From Rotaria sp. Silwood1 (taxonomy: Eukaryota; Rotifera; Eurotatoria; Philodinida; Philodinidae): a stretch of 64,000 bases of DNA. The position numbers were made by a program, and so were the translations under genes. Each line of letters starts with the position of its first letter. Position 1 is the first letter of the stretch. Below the pieces are notes generated by a model. It saw nothing but the letters and a program-made list of their open reading frames with translations, was not told the origin of the DNA and did not search any database. The stretch is taken from NCBI GenBank assembly GCA_905250075.1, contig CAJNOP010000013.1, forward strand, positions 1,346,188 to 1,410,187, read 5' to 3'. Below, piece by piece: positions 50,060 through 63,601 of this stretch.

Positions 50060-50715
50060 CAGTACTAATTATAACTATCATAACACCGATCACTAAACGT
50101 CAAGAAACTATAACGAACGCAAGCATCAGCCCAGATCCCGCAATGAGGATCGGGTAACAAAGAGAGTCTACATAACCTGGAGAAATTCAGTGATAGTGAA
50201 ATGTAGAAGACTTTTCAATTCATTAAGAGCATCAAACGAATTGACAACATGATCCAAGAGAGATCGACGAGGTTTTATATTGTATGTATATGACTAAATT
50301 TGCGAGTGAAGCATGACAATGATAGAAAATGTGTCGATGAATCAATAGAAAGATTCGAAAGCAGCACCACATTCACGACTTGAACGGACGAAAGCATTCT
50401 CGAAAATATTTGAACAGCTGAAAGAATTATCACAACAACTGGATGAAACTATGACTTCATACTACAATGCGATCATCAGATTATGTCTCGAATATAACTC
50501 GTTGATGTCACAGGAAATGATGATATCATGGCTGGCAGATAGTGTGAAAGATTCATTAAAGATACAAATAAAATAACAAATAAAAATACTTGGATAATTC
50601 TTTGTAACACGTATCACAACTACATCGACTTGCTGAAAATCGAATGCAACTTTCAGCACGTATAGAAATTAGACCTGTAAGCATAACCATGAGTTTAAGA
50701 AAATTTGAAAATCTT
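50060..50715 (+). pseudogene. LTR-retrotransposon gag relic (Ty3/Gypsy-like)
   Basis: Short coding fragments in shifting frames resemble retrotransposon Gag: NVEDF and a following ERIDNM-like stretch near 50200-50260, then a continuous piece at 50393-50575 containing FEQLKELSQQLDET and SYYNAIIRLCLEYN, and after another frameshift LAENRMQLSARIEIRP at about 50614-50660. Spacing and content fit the gag capsid-like domain of Ty3/Gypsy elements. No Cys-knuckle, protease, reverse transcriptase, integrase or LTR pair could be recognised around it. Confidence 0.55.
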
Positions 50716-51246
50716 GTAAAGAGATCTAAGTAGGAGGGGAAACAGAGGTCTTTCACCAAAACTGGGACTTCCATGAACAACAAAATGAAAAAAACCACTT
50801 TTCAATGCTTTCAAATAGAAATAAAGCAAGATAAATTACATATTGTGACTATTTTTCACTTTTTCTACTTTAAAAGTACTTAATAGTACTTTTCTGTTTC
50901 ATAAACTATATTATATTAAATTTTATACTATGCAGTATTTTGCACCATGTGCGTGTATATAGGATATACTGTTTTCAATTAAAAATATCAAATGAGTATT
51001 TTTTCAATTTCCATATAAAAAAACTTGTAGAGAATATTCAGTGTACATTTATATCTGTATTCGTGACTTCTAATCCAACTATCTTGAGAAAATAGTAAGA
51101 GATTTAGAAACAAAAAGCTTAATATTACCTTCCGGCACTCGAGAATGTTTAAAATAGACTATCGATTACTTTAAAGTAGTTCAGTGACTTTATTAATTAA
51201 AAGTACTTATGCCACTATTATTTTAGTTAATACAGTGACTTAACAA
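50716..51246. other. Intergenic stretch, no feature seen
   Basis: AT-rich sequence between the gag relic and the first foldback. Confidence 0.4.
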
Positions 51247-51835
51247 TTGTCCATTTAAAATTATAATGTGCTTCACTGTTTTCTGAATAACTCCGGATTG
51301 TTCAAAGCCATCGAGATCAGATTTTTGTCATAAAATACAGCAAGCTAGAGGACATATTTCTACATAAGACTCATTGTGGCTGAAAAATTTTTCGTGGTTG
51401 TGTTTCAGATTGGTACAATATTATTGGTCGTTTTTCATTAATTTTTAAAATGATCTAGACTCAAACTACACTAAAGAGTACTTGGAGAAGTTCTATATTC
51501 ATGACAGAAGTTTCGTATCTTTATATTCTTTATTTGAAGAATAGGTCCGAAAAATCGAAGGAGTAATCTAAAAGTTTCATGATGAATATAGAACATCCAA
51601 GGTTAGTCTGATGTAGTTTGAGTCCAAATAGCTGTAAAAACTAATGAAAAACAACAAATAATATGATATCAATTTGAAGCTCAATCATGAAAAACTCTTT
51701 CGAGCCTAATGAATCTTACATCGTTCGATGTTCTCCAGCTTGCTCTAACAAATGAGAAAAACTCGACCTCGATAGCTTTCAACGCTCAAGAGCTATTCAA
51801 AAAACAGTAGAGCACATTATATTTTACATGGACAA
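51247..51835. repeat. Foldback element A
   Basis: Starts TTGTCCAT and ends with its inverse ATGGACAA. Long diverged arms pair almost to the centre: CCATCGAGATCAGATTTTTGTC with GAGAAAAACTCGACCTCGATAG, and CTAGACTCAAACTACACT with ATGTAGTTTGAGTCC, leaving a small loop near 51520-51560. No ORF of note. It abuts foldback B. Confidence 0.78.
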
Positions 51836-51837
51836 AA

Positions 51838-53152
51838 TATTATTTTTCGACTCATACTAGTAAAATCGACTATTGCCTACAGTCATCCACTTTCAGTGCA
51901 GTTTTGTTCACAATTTATCCCGTCTGATACAGATGTGAAAGTCACATCAGTTGGTATCTATTACTATGTCATAGTCTATAATACTATGAAAACAGAAATA
52001 TATGACTTTCTGTATTCATTTATTGTCATTCACGATCAGTTATTATTATCTACTTTTCATTCTACTATTTTCCATCATCATAGTATTTAATATTTAAGCA
52101 CGTTTAAGAGATCATGCACTTTGTTTTCTTTTTCAAAAAATATGAGGACTATATACACTTTAAGAAACGAATTTGTTGTGGCATAAAAAAAAGCATCACT
52201 CAACGGTTATTAGTCGATAAGAGTAATATGTCTTGAAAGATATGAACTTCTTGAAATAATTTTGAGTTAATTGAAATCTACGATGGCATGATATGACTAA
52301 GTTCCGCATTTATGACTTAAAAGAAAAAGGTGGCGATGACGAACAGTGAAATGGAAAGTAGATAATAATAACTGATCGTGGATGACAATGAATGCCTACA
52401 AAGAGCTATATATTTCTGTTCTCATAGTATTATACAGGGTGTCCCATAAGTAACAAGACAAGGAAAAAAAGTTTGAATATCTCCATTAGGGCTCGACCAA
52501 ATGGGCTCAATTTTTTATCAAGGATAGAGGCATCTGCACACTCCAAATCCATACGAACAAGGTGAATGAGAACCTTTGTTAAGTATCGCTAGTGACCTCA
52601 ACAATAAAATTTTTGCTTTGTCACTGGTAAGAAAAAACCAATATACAGGATAGTGCAAAAGTCACTTTATCGAAAAGAACATTAAATATTTCCATTACGG
52701 CTCGAGCAACCGAGCTGATTTTTTTACCAAAAATAGAGGCATGCTTATACTTCAAATCCATACAGACAAGCTTAGTGAGGACCTTTGTTAAGTATATTTT
52801 TTTATTTTCCTGTCTGTGAAAAAGTAAAAATTTTATTGTTGAGGTCAATAGTGATACTTAACAAAGGTTCTCATTCACTTTGTTCGTATGGATTTGGAGT
52901 GTGCAGATGCCTCTATCCTTGATAAAAAATTGAGCCCATTTGGTCGAGCCCTAATGGAGATATTCAAACTTTTTTTCCTTGTCTTGTTACTTATGGGACA
53001 CCCTGTAGAGTATGACATAATAATAAAAGATGCCAACAGATGTGACTTTCACATCTGTATCATACGGGATAGATTGTGGAAAAAACTGCACCGAAAGTTG
53101 GTGGTTGTAGGCAATAGCCGATTTTACTTATGTAAGCCGAAAAATAATAGTT
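51838..53152. repeat. Foldback element B, split by a nested TIR element
   Basis: Left arm 51838-52080 pairs with a right arm made of 52340-52434 plus 53008-53152. Matching blocks include CGTCTGATACAGATGTGAAA / TTTCACATCTGTATCATACG and AGTTATTATTATCTACTTT / AAAGTAGATAATAATAACT. The loop is 52081-52339. The right arm is interrupted by the 571-bp element at 52435-53005. Confidence 0.85.
52435..53005. mobile_element. Non-autonomous TIR element (MITE) with TA target-site duplication
   Basis: Termini CAGGGTGTCCCATAAGTAAC and its exact inverse, flanked by TA on both sides (52433-52434, 53006-53007). Arms of roughly 165-195 nt are almost identical inverses. Between them lies a third, diverged copy of the left arm in direct orientation (about 52646-52798). 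No transposase. TA duplication and TIR layout fit the Tc1/mariner-type superfamily; assignment is inference. The matching left arm of foldback B is uninterrupted and serves as the empty site. Confidence 0.88.
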
Positions 53153-53368
53153 TTTTCGTTCACAAAATTATCCTTTTGTTTCATTAGAGCTAGAACTGTT
53201 TTGGCTTGTGACTTGATGTTCTATTTGAAATGTAATTCATTTTCTTGACGTGTATATTGACATATCTAACATTATTAATGAAATTTGATTTTATATATTT
53301 AGATTTCTTGTTTATTCTTTTTTTCGAAAAATTCTCTCACTCCTATATACGATCAATCAGTTGTAAAA

Positions 53369-54331
53369 ATGAAAATATTCATCACTGGTGCCACTGGATT
53401 TATTGGCGAAGAAGTTGCATGTGGTTTAAGAAGAAATGGACATGACGTTCTAGCATTAGTTCGAAATACTGCTAACAATGCAACAGTTCAACGATTAATT
53501 CAACAAGAAGTGCAAATCATTCAAGGTGACCTCCTCCAACCAGAAACATACAAACATTCCTTACAAGATTGTGATATCATCATTCATTGTGCTGCTGATA
53601 TCACAAATTATGGTGAAGTTGATAGCATTGCTGTTGACACCATCCTTTCCGCATGTAGTGAAACCAATGATCCACAGCAGCTAGGAACAAAGAAGAAAAT
53701 CTTCTTATATACATCAGGGATCATGTGTTATGCCGAACAACTGCAAAAATTGCTAACTGAAGACGATTTGACATTGACTGAAGGATGGCTTTTACGTGAA
53801 CGTCATATCAATGAACAGAAAGTGTTACATTCAACAAATGTCTACGGTTGTGTCATTCGTCCAGCTTGGGTATATGGCAAACGATCGAAACATTTCAATC
53901 AATATTTTTTACAAACAATTAACAAGCCGGCAACCATTTTAGTTACGCATCCAAATAAAAGTTATTCACAAATTCATATTGATGATCTTGTTCGATTTTA
54001 TGTTTTGGCTTGTGAATGTTCGTCACCAGAAATATTTATTCAATCCCAAATTTACAATGTTGCTGATGGCAGTCATTATACAAATTTTGAAATAGCACGG
54101 GCATTTACAAAATCAATGAATTGGACTGGCCAGCTAATACCAGAAGACGAATGTGAAGAAGAAAAAAGTGATCGATGGAAATTTCGAAATCGGACAATTC
54201 TTGTTGATTCAACAAAAGCTAAAAACAATTTTGGATTCAAATGTAAACATAAATTAATGTTAGATGACGTCGAAATATTGAAAAATAGCTCTTTAGCACT
54301 GTACACAATCAATCAACAAAACAATCAATAA
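53369..54331 (+). CDS. Intronless extended short-chain dehydrogenase / NAD-dependent epimerase-like protein
   Basis: Single exon, 320 aa, ATG at 53369. The Rossmann motif TGATGFIG lies at residues 6-13 of MKIFITGATGFIGEEVACGL, followed by ALVRN (the NADP-type basic position), GDLLQPETY and IIHCAADI, as in the NAD-dependent epimerase/dehydratase family. YTSGIMCYAE corresponds to the active-site Ser region, but the usual YxxxK appears as RHINEQK, so the catalytic Tyr seems absent. CVIRPAWVYG, IHIDDLVRFYVLA and YNVADGS are the typical substrate-lobe motifs. Substrate unknown; likely cytosolic. It is one of only two intact genes here without introns. AATAAA overlaps the stop. Transfer from bacteria is possible but unproven. 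Confidence 0.88.
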   Translation: MKIFITGATGFIGEEVACGLRRNGHDVLALVRNTANNATVQRLIQQEVQIIQGDLLQPETYKHSLQDCDIIIHCAADITNYGEVDSIAVDTILSACSETNDPQQLGTKKKIFLYTSGIMCYAEQLQKLLTEDDLTLTEGWLLRERHINEQKVLHSTNVYGCVIRPAWVYGKRSKHFNQYFLQTINKPATILVTHPNKSYSQIHIDDLVRFYVLACECSSPEIFIQSQIYNVADGSHYTNFEIARAFTKSMNWTGQLIPEDECEEEKSDRWKFRNRTILVDSTKAKNNFGFKCKHKLMLDDVEILKNSSLALYTINQQNNQ

Positions 54332-57300
54332 ATCAAAGCAACAATTGTTTTTTAATACTTGCTTTTCTACTACATAAAATATTTGATTTTCTAACATCTT
54401 TTTTATTCATCAGATTCAATGTTTATTCAATCTAATACAAGGAAAAAAGCAAGATTATAATTATCTATTGTTGAACTGCATTGTTGGACACTGTTTTCTT
54501 TACTTTTGTGAAATTCATATATATTTTTGAAGAAAATATATTGAGTGGAAATTTAAATTGAGGTTTTTGCGGCTTCTCCTTTCCCTTCCCGACATGAGCA
54601 GTCCCTTGCTTACTTTTCCTAGAGACTTTAGCAATCGAGGACAATCGACATCATAATCTTTTTCCAGAGATGTAGGATTTTGGAAAGTTTTCATCAAAAT
54701 TTTAATGGCTTGAATACATTGATGAATGTTTTAAATGGTGCAGTTTTTGATTTTTATTCAGATAAAAATTTATATTCAAAATGTTAACGACGATGAGTAA
54801 TAGTCAATTAATTTGCCATAGTTGTCATTTGATTAACATCTAAAAAAAGTGAATTGATCAAGTTATAATCTTACAAAATAAGTAACGTGACGCACACGCT
54901 GCTAACCCTCTACGGATAGAATGGGCTGCCGTTGAACATATGATATCTGGACAAGAAAATGTGAGAACTGATCTACTCACATACTCATGAAAGAACAAAA
55001 TTAAAATAATCATCCTTGTTCCAACGCGGAACATGCGGTTCTCGGTGTTCTCTAAGGATGTTGTGTATTCTCTGTATTTTTCATAAAAATTTCATATACT
55101 ACGTATTATTATCGTATTATTGATATTCTGCTATAGGCGCTAGTATCATGTCCACAAGGATTTCAATTTTTGAATTTCTAAATCAAGGGACATTAAATAT
55201 AGATAAGTTGTCTATCATCGTCAGACACTAAAATGTGTCATCAGTCAGATGAATATCAAGATTACCGATTGAAGTAGAGCAAGTTTTTCATTCCTATTTC
55301 ATAAAGATAGCGGATAGTCTGGTTTATGTTTATATATTTTCGTTTTCATAATTCATAATACGAAAAAATGAATTGATTTTGAAAGTCTGAATTCATCAAA
55401 AATTCTCATTCCATGAAACGTCGATTCTTTGTCGCTCAAGTAAGTGAACAATTCATCAGTTTCATCTATGGAAGAACTTTTGTGCTCACAATGAGTTTAC
55501 TAATGGCTAAAGATATTTTTCCACATCAATTAAATATCCGCACTACAAGAGCTACGACTATAAAGGCTTCTATGTATACAGTACTCTATACATATAGATT
55601 GAAGTCAAGATTTGCGCTACGATTATACGAGGTGCACCGGAGAAATGATGTGTGCAGGCTTGTTCCATTATGAACTTCACTACGTAAGAAGGAAAAGATT
55701 TTATGCATTGAGAGCTTCTCATTTTTTAATCCTATACTGTGACCATATATGATGAAAATTTGATTCAAACTAACGTAAGGGAGCTGTTAGGAATATTTAG
55801 AAGTGTATTACTTTAAGCGTCGATCTACGGAAAAGCCGTCTAAATTTCATTGTGTAAGCCACTATTCGATGACAGTATGATAAATCGACTTCAAACATGC
55901 TTAACAGTGTTCATTCATGCTTGCCCATTACTCTCGGAACTTCTCAGACATTGATCATTTACCAGAGGCAAATACCGGTACAATGAATTTGAAGATATTG
56001 CAATAGATCTAAATACTTGAATATTCAAGTTATTGACTGCATATTTCTGATAAATAACTAACATGCATGCGAATACATTTTCTCTAAAAAAACATTATAA
56101 AATTCACCACGTATCATGGAACACAATATATGAACTTTAATAACGTTTTCCTGGTATTCTGACATCATTTTATCATTCTTTTAAATACTCGAAAAGCATG
56201 TTAAGATAATGTTTGACTTCTGTAGAATAATCAAATAATGTTTATGTATCTAGTTAAAAGCTATGAAGAGTTTTCTGACAATTTTCTAGATAATAATCGA
56301 TCAGGATAAAGGCGCAAGTGAAAATTAAACTGATGTCGTGTGAGTGATGAAGAGAGAGATAACAACCCTCGTTCTCACTCACTATTACCCTCAATATCGT
56401 AAAAATGATTAAACAATACAAATTGAAGTTAGTCTGTTGTTCTATGATACTTGGCGAACATTTTAACTTTTATTGCAACAAAATATATCTGCATGCATAT
56501 TAGTTTTGTATCAAAAATATGAAATGAAATTAGTAGCTATAATATTCGAGTATCTAGACCTCTTACAATATTTTTCTTATTTTGTATGCCATCCTTTGTC
56601 TCTAATAAGAAATAGATGTCTGAAAATTTTAGAGAACAGTGAGAAAGTATAAAGGGGCATTTTCGGCACGTTTAAGGGTAATAGGTCGTACTTTCACCGT
56701 ATTGTAACCAACGTAATGCAGTTTAGATGGTTCTTCCGTACATCGATACTTATAGTAAAATGAGCTTAGCTCCACAATGGTTTGATGAGTTTCAATCGAA
56801 TTTTCATCACATATAACGAGGGTTCTGGGCTATAAAATGAGGAGTTCTCAACTTAAAAAGTCTTTGTCTTTCTAAATTATGAAATCCATAATCAAAATAG
56901 ATGGCGCATATCATTATTCTACTAAATCTCCCTGCAACCGTAGCGCGAAGTTTGATGTCGATCTAGATTTATCAAGAACTATATATATATATAGAAGTTT
57001 TTAGAGTAATAGTTCCTGTAGCAACTAAGATCCGAGAGGATACTTTTGTACAACAGTGCATTATTTTTCTTGTTCAGTGATATTTGATGACTGGCTGTCT
57101 CGCACATGCATTGTATGAACGTTCGATAAACAGGACCATTTGAAACTGAGGAAATTATAATATTGTTATTCTCTATTTAAAACTGTCACGACTCACGAAA
57201 CGGCGAACTCAAGAGAAAGAATTCCTAGCTGCCAGAATGTAGAGCTCGTCGATTTGACTATACAATGCCATGAATTCAGTTTAGTAACTATTACTGAGGT

Positions 57301-59838
57301 CCTAGAAATAATTCTTTCTTTTATCTTCTGATTTTTACAGAAAAAAGTTTTTCGTCTTTTTCTCTTGGTCAAAGACCTGCCGCTGCCATTTGAATTCTCT
57401 AGAGCTGATAAAGACTGCATAAAAAAAATAGTGTTTTCTAATCAATTTGACATGTTCTATAATCAGGATGGACCACTAAAGTTTTCTACAAACAATTTTA
57501 TTATGATGAAATTTCTGATAATCAGTAGAATTGATGGAAGAAGCGTTGAAAACTTAGAGGCTCTCCATTGTACATGTCGAAATATATGACAAGATACATT
57601 TCAAACTCTTTGCAATGGATAAGAGTTCTTTATAAGAACTGATCCGTCTGTAGCTTTGTTGTACCTATCATATACATTTTGCATTTTCTCTACTCTATTA
57701 AAGTATATTCTCTCTTCATTTCAAATCTATTCCATAGATTCCTATTCTATCCTTTGTATGCTCTTAGTATATTTCCAATCTCATTGTATCCGGTCTATTT
57801 CTTCCGTATCCGAAATATTGAGAATCGACTTCTGTGAGACTAGAACATATTTTCGATGAAAATAACGAGTGTAAATTTCAAGTTGACGTTTCTGCCTTAC
57901 TTTCTCAATATCAGGCCTTGGCGTCTCTCTTCCTTCCGATTATAAAAGCTAGCTATCGGTTTGAAAACTCCTAGACGACCATAATTATGAAATACCATGG
58001 ACTAATATCAATAATATTCGAGAAGAATTGAGTTGGAATATTGAGAATCCTAGTTAGACTTTTGAACTTATATTTCAAAAAGAATGATTATTTGTTCAAC
58101 GACAAGATTCAATGACAGGAAAAGAATTTAGTTTCTAAAATGAGTTATGTTCAGAATCGAATGATAATAGTATTGTTGTTTTTAATGTATGCATAATTAT
58201 GCATCCGTTCTTTCACTATTCTCAAAGATTAAAAAAGCTCATGCGAAAGTTTGGAATTAATTTTGACTTTTCCATAGCACCTTATCTGGTGCTATAAAGA
58301 ATAGCAGAACGAATGAGCTATAATGATTTCGAAATAAATATTAATGCATTTTTTTTCGCTCATTTATGATTCATAACAATAATCAATTATGGATATGCCA
58401 AAAAATAGAAAGCTTTAATTAATACAAACTGTAAATTTCATATTTTTAAAAAGAATTATTTTCTTTTTCACAACAATCCAGACATCTGTGCATATGCTGT
58501 ACATTTCAGCTGCGGTACATCGTGACTCTTGTTTTTCCAAAACATGCATTATCATCAAAATCGATCGCCTCAGCGAAGGACTTTATTTTTAAATATTTTT
58601 CATCGGAATTTTAGCAGAACTTTTAAGAAGTTGACGTGTTTTTGAGTTAAAGGCATCTACAACATCTCTTCGGCTAAACTCACGAAAAGATAAACAGGCA
58701 ACAAAATGGATTTAAAATTTAGTTTTTTTTCATTATCGTTTCCGAACTTGTCACCTGAATCTTGCGTTTATATTTTCGTACCACGCATTTTTCTGTTTAT
58801 TTCAAACCTCAGAGAACGGATCTACCATGAGTATATTAATACGTTGATCGCTTCGCCAGAGAACAAAAAAAACTCTTTTTTTAAAGCGATGTACATAGCT
58901 TTGTAAAGCTTCACATTTTCTTTCTCTTTTGACAAATAAATGAATATTTGTGCGTAAATAGTAAATGCGGGAAAAATTGCATTTATATGTAGTCCACTTT
59001 ATTATGACTCTTCTGACAGTATTATACTTTATAGTGTATTGAGAATAAAATATAATTATATTACAAGAAACGATTTAGATAGTTTCATATAGAATTTGAC
59101 TTGTGAAACAATGGTTCTTTTATATACAGCACTGGATTTATTTATATTTCATGTATTAAAATTCATTAGGTTTAGTAATGTTACTACCTGAATTTGACGC
59201 GATTCCTGTAAATGAAACAACTTTAAGAGAATTTATTATCTGAATAATCTATTGTGCGCAATAAACCATTGATTATCATCTTTTAAACATTTTATAAATA
59301 AACGATTGTATCTTAATTGAATATTTATTATGGAATCGATATTTTGATTACTGACATACGAAAATAAATGCAATAAATCAATTCATTATTTTAATATACG
59401 TAATAACAAACTCTCATGGTTTAATTTCAAATTCATCATAATTGTGTATGTTAACGAAAAAAAAAAACACATCGCTGGAATCAGATGCACACAGAGACGA
59501 GTTTTGTTAAACAAATGACAATAATATAAAGCATTAAAAATGTGAACACATTTCTCTTAAACATATTAGAAGATAAAAGAAACAGAAAGAAGAAGAAGTA
59601 AAAAAAGAAGACAATATGCTTCGGATGTTTGCTTATTTTTCTTTTTGCCTAAGATGAAAAAAAAAAGAAGTTTTATTCCATGAAACTAAATCAGAAGAAA
59701 AAGAAAAGATAAAGAATGCATTGTATAACGCTTGTTTTTATGATTTTTCTTTAATTATAGAAGAATATAAGTTAGAAAGGAATACAATATGCATGAGACG
59801 AAACCGATGAGAGATATTTTTAAATTTTTTTTAATTAA
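54332..59838. other. Gene-free stretch of 5.5 kb
   Basis: Only short domain-free ORFs. Two copies of a dispersed repeat lie at about 54500-54565 and 57815-57890. Nothing else recognised. Confidence 0.4.
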
Positions 59839-60917
<1,079 letters not shown>

Positions 60918-62510
60918 GGTTTGTCTTATTATAGTTAATAGATTTAAAAACAAAAAAAAAAAGAAATCTGAAAAATAAAAACTTTTCACGCTATTGAAAA
61001 ATAAAAAGACAAAAAAAAAAGAAAATATTTTTAACAAAATTTTCTATCAACACGTAAATCGTGATAGTACAAATTTTACTTTCTAACTTACGCATTGCTT
61101 TTACTTTAACTATTTTCCTTTCGATGACAAGTTTTTAAATAAATACTGTCTGAAAAAAAAATGACACGAATGAATAATTTCTTTTTATTTATTGTGTTAT
61201 TTACCTAGAGCTAACCTACAAGACCAAACAGCATTTCAGTAATTTGATTGAAATTATTATTAAAATAACCAATGAATAAATTATAGATTCGTTTTCACGC
61301 TTATCGGAAATAATCAATTTTAAAATAGATCATAATCTTTGCTTATAGTTTCAATGTTTATGATAATATTGTTCGAAATGTTTTCTAAAACAATACTTGA
61401 CATTGAGTAGCTCGACATGAAACACCAATCATTTCAATGAATATGTCAATATTAGTATATCATCGATCCATATTCATCATCGTTCGTCATTCAAATTTTG
61501 ATGACATGATAAGAATGGTTTTGTTTCGTAGAAATAATTTCTTGATGTGCAAATTTAATATTTCATTTATTTATTCTGTATTCTTTTTGACTCATTCGAT
61601 TTTGATGGCATGGATGTTGTTAATTATTCTTTTTTTTTCTCAGTCTTAATCATCACTAGAAATGATAATGTCTATTGGATAATTTGAATAAAATGATCAA
61701 ATGAAAAAAAAAAACACAAATTTGAAAAAACTTTACTTTTAAATAAAACAAATAAATAAACAAAACGTGTCGATTATAATATCAGTAGATGGATAAAGAT
61801 CAAATCAAATTCTATCAGTTAGACTTCTCGGACAGTTTTCTCAATTGGTTATTTATCCATTGACAGATGTCGTTCATTAACAGACTACAATGTTTAAAGA
61901 ATTATACTTTTCTTATCGGTCAATATTTATAATAAAATGTTATGATTTGAAGAGAAGGTACAAGTCATTACCAATTACGATCAGTTTTATTAAGTACATA
62001 ACTACCTTCTTTATCAACATTGATTCAGAAAAAAAAAATACACAGTAGTAGCCATAGGTATATGAAACAGAAAATGTTAAGACGCAAGGTCCTCAAAACA
62101 ATTTTGTCATACCAGATTGATATTCTCGTAGGAAATCTTTGATTCTGATTGAAAAAAATTCCATTTGTATTTACAAATAATTATTTACAGTTATATTCGA
62201 TTAGCTTTCAACAGATCTGTTCTAAAGTAACACATTGCTAAATCTTGCGAAGATGAGAAAAAAAGAATTTGAAAATTTAAACTTCTATATATTTTTATTA
62301 GTCATTGCTCTTTATAATAAATTAGTATGAATGAAATTTTTACTTATTTTAGACTATGATTCTAAGATTGGATATACAATTTATATATTTTCTTTAGAAC
62401 TTCACTGTTTTACTGTTGCTAAATGCAAAGAACAAAAAAAAAAAAGATTCGAATATTCATAGAATATCAATAAATACAATCCTTCTATTTGTATCATAAT
62501 ATATGTAAGT
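60918..62510. other. Intergenic stretch, no gene seen
   Basis: Upstream region of RAB6 and downstream region of the LIM gene; only short domain-free ORFs. Confidence 0.4.
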
Positions 62511-63601
62511 TTAATCAATTCGTGATGGATGTATTACATGATGAGCACTGCTACTTCGACGATGTATTGCTTTAATATTAAAGCTTGGAAAAAGAAATTT
62601 GTCATCGTTTTGTTCGTTATCTTGATTAAGGTCTGGTACAATAATACTTTTTTGACGACTGCGTGGTGATGCAATGTTAGTTAAATCGATACTACTTTTA
62701 TTTAATCGAAATTCAATACCACAGATTGCGTTACTCGTTGGTAATATTATTGATTTAGTCTGTTCATCATTAGCTTTAGTTTCGTTGGTTTTTTGTATTA
62801 TACGAGGCGTAATCGTTGTTTCTATACGACGAGTTGACATTGGCGAAAAAATAGGTGAAAAACGTAGAGTTGATTCCTCTTTTGGCACGGATGACTCGCG
62901 TCGAAAATATGGAAAATTAATTGGAGTTGAAAAACTGGTATTTATTGTTAAAGGATGAGATTTTGTAAAAGATTTTTGATTTATGTCGTTTCTTGTCTAT
63001 AAAAATAAGTTAATAAATAATTTTTTTTTTTATGTTTGAGAAATTCATCAAACCTCATTATTATTGTTACTGTTCGGTTGTTGATGAGATAAAAACCGTC
63101 GTTCAAGTTGACGCAATGTTAATGATGGATGTCTTGATACATCGCGAAGACTTGATGGCCGTGGATTGCTTAATGAATTTGGTTGATTTGAATGGTGACG
63201 ATTATGAACATATTGAGCTTTTTCAGCTGCTGCTCGATGAAATTCTAAACTATCACAATCACCTCGTTGTTTTTTTCGATAACAATCTAATTAAAGAAAA
63301 GACAGATTATTATTTAATTGTATTTGTTAAAGTATTATTAAACTCACTTCCACAATAAATATCATCGCCTTCTTCATTGAGTGAATATCCAGTCAAATTT
63401 CGTTTACAAATACGACAACGAAAACATCGATTATGATAAACCTAAAAAGAATTTTCGAAAAAATAAATTAGTTTTTCTAATAAAAGAAAAAGTAAGATTT
63501 ACATGATGTGTTGTCATTTTCTTTTCAACAGCATAGACAAGTGATCCACAAGCAAAACATCTTGTATTTTGACTGATCGAATTTTCAAATAATGTTGCCA
63601 T
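62511..63601 (-). CDS. Single-LIM-domain protein with disordered C-terminus
   Basis: Four exons: 63503-63601, 63348-63441, 63054-63286, 62511-62996; 303 aa. One LIM domain fills residues 15-66: CFAC (15-18), then HNRCFRCRIC (H36, C39, C42, C45) and YCGNC (C63, C66), giving CxxC...HxxCxxCxxC...CxxC-type zinc ligands. The rest is low-complexity: Arg/His/Ser-rich (RPSSLRDVSRHPSLTLRQLERR), then Ser/Thr/Pro-rich with several basic-Ser patches that could be phosphorylation sites. A lone N-terminal LIM with a long disordered tail resembles actin-associated or scaffold LIM proteins (for example the EPLIN/LIMA class), but no second family-defining motif was found. A TTTATTTAG acceptor ends 8 nt upstream of the ATG. 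Confidence 0.87.
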
